From Actinomycetota bacterium (lineage in GTDB: Bacteria; Actinomycetota; Actinomycetes; S36-B12; UBA5976), in NCBI GenBank assembly GCA_026392535.1, contig JAPLBX010000058.1:14937-22723 (forward strand): a stretch of DNA of 7,787 nucleotides, written 5' to 3'. This document shows positions 1-6,500 of this stretch, piece by piece. The translations under genes were made by a program, and so were the position numbers. The stretch's first letter is position 1. The number at the start of each line of letters is the position of its first letter. A model generated the notes under the pieces. It had not been told where the DNA came from, did no database searches, and saw only the letters and a program-made list of their open reading frames with translations.

Positions 1-491
1 GGATTGAATCCGATGTAGTGATTGCTCGAGATGTTGTGATTCAACCTTCCACTTATTTGCAAGGCAAGACGGCGATTGGTGAAGATGCACAAATTGGCCC
101 GGATGTGACCTTGGTGGATTGCACCGTCGATGAAGGTGCAATCATCACTCGCACTTATGCAAACGATGCCCATATTGGAGTTCGCGCCCAAGTTGGTCCG
201 TTTAGTTACTTGCGTCCTGGCAGCGAATTGCACAAAGGTTCAAAGGTCGGCGCATACGTCGAAGTTAAGAATGCGATTATTGGTGCTGGATCTAAAGTTC
301 CACATCTTTCATATGTTGGCGATGCCACAATTGGTGAAGGTTCAAATATTGGAGCTGCCACAATTTTCGTTAACTACGACGGCGTTAAGAAGCACCGCAC
401 TGTCGTTGGTGACGCAGTTAGAATTGGCTCTGACACCATGCTCGTTGCACCAGTCACCATCGGTGATGGTGCATACCAGCCGGCAGTGTGA
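1..491 (+). CDS. glmU: GlmU, C-terminal acetyltransferase part (5' end outside window, frameshifted 3' end)
   Basis: Bifunctional N-acetylglucosamine-1-phosphate uridyltransferase / glucosamine-1-phosphate acetyltransferase, cytoplasmic, making UDP-GlcNAc for peptidoglycan. Only the left-handed beta-helix domain is present. The frame is already open at the window edge (codons from base 3), so the GTG at 18 is internal, not a start. Hexapeptide repeats (IGEDAQIGPDV, IGAGSKV, IGEGSNIG) run throughout. The acetyltransferase landmarks are visible: YLRPGSELHKG, the PHLSYVGDA segment with the catalytic-type His (codon 303-305) and Tyr three residues later, and NYDGVKK with the active-site Asn-Tyr and Lys. 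Homology runs to IGDGAY (codons to 476), after which the frame gives QPAV and a TGA at 489-491. The expected continuation is in another frame (see 479-637). About 162 residues are visible; GlmU is usually 450-500. Family identity is certain; whether the break is real is not. Confidence 0.93.
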   Translation, partial: IESDVVIARDVVIQPSTYLQGKTAIGEDAQIGPDVTLVDCTVDEGAIITRTYANDAHIGVRAQVGPFSYLRPGSELHKGSKVGAYVEVKNAIIGAGSKVPHLSYVGDATIGEGSNIGAATIFVNYDGVKKHRTVVGDAVRIGSDTMLVAPVTIGDGAYQPAV

Positions 492-637
492 TAACTGAAG
501 ATGTGCCAGCTGGTTCGATTGCAGTGGGCCGAGCAAAACAACGAAACATTCTTGGCTGGGTTCGGATGAAGCGCGCAGGCTCAACCTCAGACATTGCAGC
601 AACAAAAGCAAACGAAAAAAACGAAACGGAGAAATAG
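479..637 (+). pseudogene. glmU: Displaced C-terminal tail of GlmU in the -1 frame
   Basis: Reading from 479 in the frame one base back gives AGSVITEDVPAGSIAVGRAK and then QRNILGWVRMKR, ending in a Lys/Glu/Asn-rich tail and TAG at 635-637. This is the usual end of actinobacterial GlmU, where GAY is followed by a T/S-A/G-AG type hexapeptide, then EDVPxG and a QRN-I motif. The segment helps bind acetyl-CoA and close the beta-helix. Comparing TAC-CA-GCC-GGC with the expected TAC-ACN-GCN-GCC-GGC suggests loss of four bases close to 477. A -1 ribosomal shift would not restore the full repeat, since one residue would still be missing. The end of this frame overlaps the prs start by one base (TAGTG), the natural operon junction, so the shifted frame is the ancestral one. 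A sequencing or assembly error is the simplest alternative to a real mutation. Confidence 0.85.
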
Positions 638-1608
638 TGACTGGAATCCAAGCATCACCGAGCAAGAAACTAATGTTGTTCGCAGGTCGATCACATCCCG
701 TGCTTGCCCAAGATGTTGCAAAGGCTTTAAATACTGAAGTTGTTCCAACCACTGCTTATGATTTTGCGAATGGCGAAATCTTTGTTCGTTTTGAAGAGTC
801 TGTTCGAGGTTGCGATGCATTCGTAATCCAAACTCACAGCGAACCAATCAATAAATGGATCATGGAACAGTTGATCATGGTTGACGCACTAAAGCGCGCT
901 TCTGCCAAGCGCATCACGATTATTGCGCCATTCCTAGGTTATGCACGCCAAGATAAAAAACATCGTGGACGCGAACCTATTACTTCACGTTTGCTAGCAG
1001 ATTTGTTTAAGCAAGCTGGTGCTGATCGCATGATGGTTGTGGATCTTCACACCGCTCAGATTCAAGGTTTCTTCGATGGTCCAGTTGACCACTTGTTTGC
1101 ATTGCCACTTATGGCGAGCTACATAAAGAACACAGTTGACACATCGAAAATTACTGTGGTCTCTCCAGATGCTGGCCGCGTGCGAGTTGCTGAGAAGTGG
1201 ACCGACATTCTTGGCGCACCATTAGCAATCATTCACAAGCGCCGAGATCCAGATATCCCGAACCAAGTGAAGATGTTTGAAGTGGTCGGTGACGTAGATG
1301 GCCGCATCTGTGTAATCGTGGACGACATGATTGACACTGGCGGAACCATCGCTAAGGCTGCTGAGACTTTGTTTGAAGCTGGTGCGAGTGATGTCATAGT
1401 TGCAGCTACTCACGGAATCTTCTCTGACCCAGCCAAGCAGCGCATGAGTGAATCTAGAATCTCCAAGGTGCTCGTAACCGACTCATTGCCGATTCCAGAG
1501 GACCGTAAGTTCGACAAACTTGAAATCTTGTCGATTGCTCCACTTCTGGCCACCGCAATCAACGAGGTCTTCACTGAGGGCTCAGTTACATCCCTTTTCG
1601 ATAATTAG
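637..1608 (+). CDS. prs: Ribose-phosphate pyrophosphokinase (PRPP synthetase, class I)
   Basis: Transfers pyrophosphate from ATP to ribose 5-phosphate, giving PRPP for purine, pyrimidine, NAD, His and Trp synthesis; a cytoplasmic, typically hexameric enzyme. At 323 residues it is full length. The N-terminal FANGEIFVRFEESVRG region (43-58), the catalytic flexible-loop segment YARQDKKHRGREPI (102-115), the metal/ATP-site motif DLHTAQIQGFFDGPVDH (136-152) and the PRPP-binding loop VIVDDMIDTGGTIA (226-239) are all intact. The SIAPLLATAI and SVTSLFDN ending matches mycobacterial Prs closely. GTG at 637 is chosen because GGAG (628-631) lies 5 bases upstream and it overlaps the ancestral glmU stop (TAG 635-637) by one base, suggesting translational coupling with glmU. 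I see no promoter of its own. The stop is TAG at 1606-1608, followed by a GC-rich hairpin. Confidence 0.97.
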   Translation: MTGIQASPSKKLMLFAGRSHPVLAQDVAKALNTEVVPTTAYDFANGEIFVRFEESVRGCDAFVIQTHSEPINKWIMEQLIMVDALKRASAKRITIIAPFLGYARQDKKHRGREPITSRLLADLFKQAGADRMMVVDLHTAQIQGFFDGPVDHLFALPLMASYIKNTVDTSKITVVSPDAGRVRVAEKWTDILGAPLAIIHKRRDPDIPNQVKMFEVVGDVDGRICVIVDDMIDTGGTIAKAAETLFEAGASDVIVAATHGIFSDPAKQRMSESRISKVLVTDSLPIPEDRKFDKLEILSIAPLLATAINEVFTEGSVTSLFDN

Positions 1609-1618
1609 ACCCCACCTA

Positions 1619-1638
1619 AAACCCCGAATATGGGGTTT
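1619..1638 (+). terminator. Hairpin after prs, weak or attenuating terminator
   Basis: Perfect 7-bp inverted repeat, AAACCCC (1619-1625) with GGGGTTT (1632-1638), loop GAATAT, eleven bases past the prs stop. The position fits the end of the glmU-prs transcript. Only three T residues follow the G run before GGC, so it is not a canonical intrinsic terminator. It could be a partial terminator, a 3' end stabiliser, or part of the rplY control region, since its right arm overlaps a possible extended -10 box. Confidence 0.5.
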
Positions 1639-1646
1639 GGCATACT
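1638..1646 (+). promoter_or_regulatory. Possible extended -10 promoter for rplY
   Basis: TGG followed by CATACT (1641-1646) resembles an extended -10 element (TGn plus TAnnnT-like hexamer). Starting about 7 bases downstream, it would yield a leader of roughly 90 bases before rplY. No TTGACA-like -35 is visible 16-18 bases upstream, where the sequence is A/C-rich, so this rests on the extended -10 alone. It shares bases with the 3' arm of the prs hairpin. Confidence 0.3.
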
Positions 1647-1739
1647 TCGCCCGTTCCACGGCGAGGGTCTAAGACCGTCATCGACGAAGGACTGTCAACG
1701 TCCACGCCATGGTGCGCAAAACCCGAGTATTTCAGGAGC
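1647..1739 (+). ncRNA. Candidate structured 5' leader of rplY
   Basis: This non-coding stretch is more GC-rich than the flanking genes and dense in short complementary segments. TCGCC (1647-1651) can pair with GGCGA (1660-1664); GGTC (1666-1669) with GACC (1673-1676). CGTC (1676-1679) can pair with GACG (1683-1686), and the same GACG can instead pair with CGTC at 1699-1702. GGAC (1689-1692) can pair with GTCC (1700-1703). The mutually exclusive GACG pairings allow alternative folds just upstream of the Shine-Dalgarno. Leaders that autoregulate ribosomal protein genes are well known, including for L25 in gamma-proteobacteria; whether this one binds L25, or anything else, is inference. It does not encode a convincing leader peptide. 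A plain untranslated region is the alternative. Confidence 0.4.
1734..1738 (+). promoter_or_regulatory. Shine-Dalgarno deciding the rplY start
   Basis: AGGAG lies one base before ATG 1740 and seven bases before GTG 1746. Only the GTG has workable spacing, and no other purine-rich element lies upstream for the ATG. This favours GTG 1746 as the initiator, giving a protein that begins Met-Pro-Lys-Val. Confidence 0.6.
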
Positions 1740-1745
1740 ATGACC

Positions 1746-2003
1746 GTGCCAAAGGTATCCATCGAAGCGAGCCCACGAAGCGACTTCGGTAAAGGTGCTG
1801 CCCGTCGCCTACGTCAGGACGGCAAAGTGCCAGCAGTTATTTACGGTCAAGGTACCGAATTAATTCACGTTGCGATTGACGCAAAAGAAATTGCACTCAT
1901 CCTTCGTGACGCCAAGAATGTAATCGAAGTTACTGGCGCCGGTAAAAATCAAGTTGTTGCTCCACGCGACATCCAACGCGATCCAGTGACTCAAAACCTT
2001 TAG
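1746..2003 (+). CDS. rplY: 50S ribosomal protein L25, short form ended by an in-frame TAG
   Basis: L25/Ctc family protein of the large ribosomal subunit, which binds 5S rRNA near the central protuberance. The 5S-binding domain is clear: FGKGAARRLRQDGKVPAVIYG at about residues 14-34 and the late RDIQRDPVTQNL block at 74-85. Translation from GTG 1746 gives 85 residues (87 from ATG 1740). The TAG at 2001-2003 falls where relatives have Gln or Glu followed by His-(Ile/Ala)-Asp, and that homologous sequence does continue past it. Ending here removes the last beta strand, which even the short 94-residue E. coli L25 has (it ends LQHIDFVRA). A CAG to TAG transition explains it most simply. The C-terminal TL5/Ctc domain typical of actinobacterial L25 (about 200 residues in total) is also missing. 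The product may be partly functional, since L25 is dispensable in E. coli. A strong terminator follows. Confidence 0.85.
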   Translation: MPKVSIEASPRSDFGKGAARRLRQDGKVPAVIYGQGTELIHVAIDAKEIALILRDAKNVIEVTGAGKNQVVAPRDIQRDPVTQNL

Positions 2004-2057
2004 CACATCGACTTGGTTGTTCTCAGCGCAGCCGACGCAGCAGCTCGTTCGAAATAA
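2004..2057 (+). pseudogene. rplY: Continuation of rplY after the internal TAG
   Basis: In the same frame as rplY, the codons after the TAG read HIDLVVLSAADAAARSK and end with TAA at 2055-2057. The HID-L-V part matches the final strand of the L25 5S-binding domain, so the original gene ran through 2001-2003, giving about 103 residues from GTG 1746. The Ala-rich SAADAAARSK ending resembles the low-complexity tail of long actinobacterial L25 proteins joined directly to the first domain, which would fit an internal deletion of the TL5 domain; that is inference. TAA lies 12 bases before the terminator stem. Confidence 0.75.
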
Positions 2058-2069
2058 GTTTTAAAAAGG

Positions 2070-2102
2070 ACCGCGTCTCAATAAGTTGAGGCGCGGTTTT
2101 TT
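2070..2102 (+). terminator. Strong intrinsic terminator after rplY
   Basis: A 12-bp stem from ACCGCGTCTCAA (2070-2081) to TTGAGGCGCGGT (2086-2097), with one T-G wobble (2076/2091) and tetraloop TAAG, is followed by a run of six T (2097-2102). An A-run (2063-2067) precedes it, so it may also work in the opposite direction. It separates the rplY unit from pth. Confidence 0.93.
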
Positions 2103-2134
2103 CGTAGGGTTTTCCGCAGGAGAAAGGAAGTGCG

Positions 2135-2710
2135 ATGTCTGACTCAGTTTGGCTAGTTGTTGGACTTGGCAATCCTGGTCCTGAGTATGTGAAAACCCGA
2201 CACAACATTGGCGCAATCGCATTAGAAGTTTGGGCTGCCCGCCTAGGTTTGAAATTCACTCGCCACAAAAAAGCCCAAGCTTTTGTTGCCGAAGGTCGCT
2301 TTGCAGATGACAGAGTGATTTTAGTTTTCCCCCAGACTTATATGAATCAGTCTGGTGCTGCAGTAAAAGCTTTGATGAATTTTTACAAGATTGAAACTGA
2401 CAAGTTAATAGTTTTGCACGATGAGCTCGATATTGATTTTGCAACTACTCGAATAAAGCTCGGCGGTGGCGACAATGGCCATAATGGCTTGCGCAGTATT
2501 CGCTCCGCAACCGACACTGGCGATTGGCTGAGAGTTCGCTTAGGGATAGGACGCCCACCAGGTCAGATGGACCCAGCGGCTTATGTTTTAAAACCATTTG
2601 CAAGTGCTGAAAATAAAGAATTAGCTCTTTTCAATGAAGAAGTTTGTGACGCAATTGAAGTATTGATTACTAAAGGTCTAGATGAAGCGCAGAATAGGTA
2701 TAACAAATGA
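2135..2710 (+). CDS. pth: Peptidyl-tRNA hydrolase
   Basis: Cleaves the ester bond of peptidyl-tRNAs dropped by ribosomes, recycling tRNA; cytoplasmic, monomeric, usually essential. The 191-residue protein has the full Pth set: VGLGNPGPEY with Asn13, TRHNIG with catalytic His23, MNQSG with Asn71, HDELD with Asp96 and GHNGLRSI with Asn117. These match the E. coli active-site residues N10, H20, N68, D93 and N114 with a constant offset of three. The late VRLGIGRPP and DPAAYVLKPF motifs are also standard. ATG 2135 is preceded by a purine-rich AGGAGAAAGGAAG (2118-2130). The gene sits next to rplY as in many bacteria, but the terminator at 2070-2102 means it needs its own promoter, which I cannot identify in the 30-base gap. 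Its stop overlaps the next start (ATGA). Confidence 0.97.
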   Translation: MSDSVWLVVGLGNPGPEYVKTRHNIGAIALEVWAARLGLKFTRHKKAQAFVAEGRFADDRVILVFPQTYMNQSGAAVKALMNFYKIETDKLIVLHDELDIDFATTRIKLGGGDNGHNGLRSIRSATDTGDWLRVRLGIGRPPGQMDPAAYVLKPFASAENKELALFNEEVCDAIEVLITKGLDEAQNRYNK

Positions 2711-3498
2711 ATGATCACGAACTAGCCCTTGAAATTGCAACTCGTGCCGGCGAAATTGTTATTGAGATTCGCAATGCGTCAAATATTGATCCGTTAGACG
2801 AAAAGGCTGCAAAAGAATTAGCAGTAAAAGCAGATTTAGCTGCAAATGATTATCTGATTGAACAACTTGCAGCTCATCGTCCAGCTGACGCAGTGCTGTC
2901 TGAGGAATCTGCAGATTCAGACCATCGGTTATCGGCGGATCGAGTTTGGATAATTGATCCAGTGGATGGCACTTATGAATATGCACGTTCCTTACCAGAG
3001 TGTGCAATTCATGTTGCACTTTGGAGCAGTTCCGAAAAGAAATTGATTGCCGGCGCAGTTGTTTTGCCAGAACATAAATTTGCTTGGACCACAACCGAAG
3101 TTAAGGCTGTAAAAGTTCGCGAAGTCCAAGCGCGCCCATTTGTGATTATTGCATCACCTCGTGAAAACAAAAATTTGCTAGGAATGTTAAAACTTGGTCT
3201 TTTGCCAAAAATTGAAGCCCTCGGATATACAGGAGTTGAAATCGATAACTGTGGTTCTGTTGGTGGCAAGGTGGATCGAGTTTTAACCGGACGCGCAGAT
3301 CTCTATGTGAGTAGTGCTGGATTCAACGAGTGGGATTCAGCTGCTCCAACCGCTATCGGATTACATCAGGGGCTTGCTGTCACAGACATGGAAGGTCTGG
3401 ATTTGGTGTTTAATCAAATGCCACCTAAGACTGCGTCCTATGTGGCAACCTGGCCACATCATCAAGCAATGGTGCTTGAGGTTTTGAAGAATCGGTAG
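2707..3498 (+). CDS. cysQ: CysQ-like 3'(2'),5'-bisphosphate nucleotidase (inositol monophosphatase family)
   Basis: Metal-dependent phosphatase, probably converting 3'-phosphoadenosine 5'-phosphate (pAp) to AMP. The 263-residue protein shows the family metal-binding motifs: SEES with Glu66-Glu67, WIIDPVDGTYEYA with Asp84 and Asp87 (81-93), and EWDSAAP with Asp210 (208-214). RPADAVLSEES, DRVWIIDP and AIHVALW resemble mycobacterial CysQ more than inositol or histidinol-phosphate phosphatases, so CysQ is preferred; substrate cannot be fixed from sequence, because family members overlap in activity. ATG 2707 overlaps the pth stop by four bases (ATGA), implying coupled translation. The stop TAG (3496-3498) is part of the mfd Shine-Dalgarno. 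No sulfate-assimilation gene is nearby. pAp also arises when carrier proteins receive their phosphopantetheine arm, so the gene makes sense without sulfate reduction. Confidence 0.85.
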   Translation: MNDHELALEIATRAGEIVIEIRNASNIDPLDEKAAKELAVKADLAANDYLIEQLAAHRPADAVLSEESADSDHRLSADRVWIIDPVDGTYEYARSLPECAIHVALWSSSEKKLIAGAVVLPEHKFAWTTTEVKAVKVREVQARPFVIIASPRENKNLLGMLKLGLLPKIEALGYTGVEIDNCGSVGGKVDRVLTGRADLYVSSAGFNEWDSAAPTAIGLHQGLAVTDMEGLDLVFNQMPPKTASYVATWPHHQAMVLEVLKNR

Positions 3499-3503
3499 GA
3501 ATA

Positions 3504-6500
3504 ATGCAAAAGAGTTTGTCGGGACTCCTGACAAGTCTAAATTCCATACCCTCTTGGCAGGACGCAACTAAACAGATACTACAAATAGCTGAAGGTGAAG
3601 TATCGGGACCGCGGGCAATTCGCTCCGCGCTAATTTCAGATTTAGCCAGCGAAAGAACAGTTTTAGCAATCACGGCCACTAGTCGTGAAGCCGAAGAATT
3701 GACATTGGAATTGCAATCATTTCTAGATTCGGACTCGGTTGTTGAGTTTGTTCCTTGGGAAACTTTGCCTCACGAAAGACTTTCGCCATCCACAGATGTA
3801 ATTGGCAGACGCCTTGCAGTGATACGCAGACTCGTGCATGCAAAGAAAGATCGTCAAACTGAAATCAAAGTACTAGTTGCTTCAGTTCGTGCAGTCTTGC
3901 AACCACTTATCAAGTCAATTGCTGATACTGAACCAGTTGCGATAAAACGTGGTGATGAAATTGAAATCTCGGCACTAGCCAAAAATCTTTTCAATATTGG
4001 ATATAACAAAGTTGACCTTGTTGAAAGACGCGGGGAATATGCGGTGCGAGGTGGGCTAGTCGATGTTTTCCCATCTTCAGAAGAACACCCAATTCGAGTT
4101 GAATTCTTTGGCGATGAAATTGAGGAAATTCGTTATTTCGCAGTGATCGATCAACGTTCTCTAGGTGAAGCGGAAAATGGGCTATTTGCACCGCCTTGCA
4201 GAGAATTGTTGATTACTGATGAGGTCAAACAAAGAGCCGAACAACTTCTTTCCAAATACCCAGAGTTAGCTGAAGTTTTCGAAAAGGTTTCCCAAGGTAT
4301 TTATGTTGAGGGAATTGAGTCGTTGAGTCCAGTTTTAGCCCAGGGCATTGAAACGCTAATAGATTTATTGCCAAAGGATGCACTCATTATTGGCTGCGAT
4401 CCTGAGCGAATTCGCACCCGCACACATGACTTAGTGGCCACCAGCCAGGAATTTTTAGAAGCCTCCTGGTTAAACGCAGCAGCTGGCAATAAGACTCCAA
4501 TTGACTTGGGAGAAACCAGTTATCGAGATTTGCAGCAATTGCATGACATTGCAAAGAATCGAAAAGTCAACTGGTGGGGAATTTCACCTTTCAGCGCGGA
4601 TGCAGAGATGACAGATGTAATCAATCTTGATATTTCCGTCGCACCAAATTACCGAGGAAATTTTGATACCTTTATCGACGACGTCCAAAAAAATATTAAG
4701 GCTAAGAAGCCAGTTTTAATATCTGCCCAAGGCCACGGTTCAGCAAAACGGATTGTGGAAGCTCTTGGTTCAAAAGATATCGTCGCGCGATTGGCAGATG
4801 ACACTTCAAAACTCACTTCCGCATCAGTACAAGTTATCCAGGCAAATCAAATACACGGGTTTGTGGCCCCTGGATTTTTGTTTATCACTGACGAAGATAT
4901 TTCAGGTCAACATGGCTCGATGCGCGATGTAGTCAAAATGCCATCTCGTCGCAAGCGAGCAATTGACCCGTTAACGCTCAAGGTGGGTGACTTCATTGTT
5001 CACGAACAACACGGTGTGGGCAGATACCGGGCGATGGAGCAGCGCACTATTGGTAATGCCACAAGAGAGTACTTAGTACTCGAATATTCACCTGCCAAAA
5101 AGGGCCAACCAGTTGACGTTCTTTATGTGCCCACTGAACAACTTGATTTGATAAGTAAATATGTTGGCGGTGAGACTCCAACCCTGCACCGACTTGGCGG
5201 TTCTGACTGGGCACTTACCAAAACACGAGCCCGTAAAGCGGTTCGACAAATTGCTCATGAACTCATCAAACTTTATGCAGCTAGAAATGCAGCTGTTGGA
5301 TATGCATTTTCACCAGACACTATTTGGCAAAAAGAACTCGAAGACGCTTTTGCATATAACGAAACTCCAGACCAACTAACTGTGATTGACGAAGTTAAGC
5401 GAGACATGGAACGAACAGTTCCAATGGATCGAGTGATTTGTGGCGATGTGGGTTATGGAAAGACTGAGATTGCTGTCCGCGCTGCATTTAAAGCAGTTCA
5501 AGACGGGAAACAGGTCGCCATCTTGGTTCCAACTACGCTTTTGGTGCAGCAGCACTTCAATACTTTCAAAGATCGTTACGCACAATTCCCGGTAAACCTT
5601 GCCGCTCTATCTCGTTTTCAAACTGAAAGTGAAACCAAGAAGGTTTTGCAAGATATGACTTCTGGTGCGGTAGATATCGTGATTGGCACCCACCGACTAT
5701 TTAGCCGCGATGTAAAATTCAAAGACCTAGGTTTAGTAATCGTTGATGAAGAACAGCGCTTTGGGGTTGAACATAAAGAACACTTAAAGGCTATTCGGAC
5801 CAATGTTGATGTTTTAACGATTTCCGCCACCCCAATTCCTCGCACTTTGGAAATGAGCCTCACCGGCATCCGAGAAATGTCAACGATTACAACTCCGCCA
5901 GAACAACGTCACCCGATTTTGACTTTTGTTGGGCAAAATGACAACAAGCAAGTGGCTGCAGCTATTCGCCGCGAGCTATTGCGCGATGGCCAAGTTTTTT
6001 ATGTTCACAATCGCGTTAGTTCAATTCAACAAGCTGCAACTAAGTTGCAATCCTTAGTGCCCGAGGCTCGCATCGCGGTTGCCCACGGGCAGATGAATGA
6101 ACACCAGCTAGAACAAATCATTATTGATTTTTGGGAAAAGAAATTTGATGTATTGGTTTCAACTACCATTGTTGAAAGTGGTTTAGATATTCCCAACGCA
6201 AACACTTTAATCATCGAACGGGCAGACGCATTTGGTTTGTCGCAGTTGCATCAATTGCGTGGTCGAGTTGGCCGAGGTCGCGAACGCGCATATGCATACT
6301 TCCTCTATCCAGCTGATAAGCCTTTAACCGAAACCGCACACGAACGGCTCACCACAATTGCGCAACACACTGATTTGGGAAGTGGAATTCAAGTTGCCAT
6401 GAAGGACCTTGAAATTCGAGGTGCTGGTAACTTGCTTGGTGGCGAACAAAGTGGACATATTGCCGACGTTGGTTTTGATCTTTACGTTCGACTAGTTGGT

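Noticed and set aside
477..491. Programmed -1 frameshifting to join the two glmU frames.
   Set aside because: No slippery heptamer is present at the junction, and a -1 shift would still leave the hexapeptide repeat one residue short; a four-base deletion fits better.
342..847. Long minus-strand open frames opposite glmU and prs.
   Set aside because: They are antisense shadows of well-recognised genes, with low-complexity products, no ribosome binding site and no family resemblance.
2001..2003. UAG recoded as Gln genome-wide.
   Set aside because: prs, cysQ and mfd all end at TAG exactly where their families end, and two of those TAGs are followed by correctly spaced starts, so TAG is a working stop here.
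5067..5081. Perfect palindrome GAGTACT-T-AGTACTC inside mfd.
   Set aside because: It lies in the codons for Glu-Tyr-Leu-Val-Leu-Glu-Tyr in a conserved part of Mfd; the symmetry follows from codon choice and there is no reason to see an operator there.
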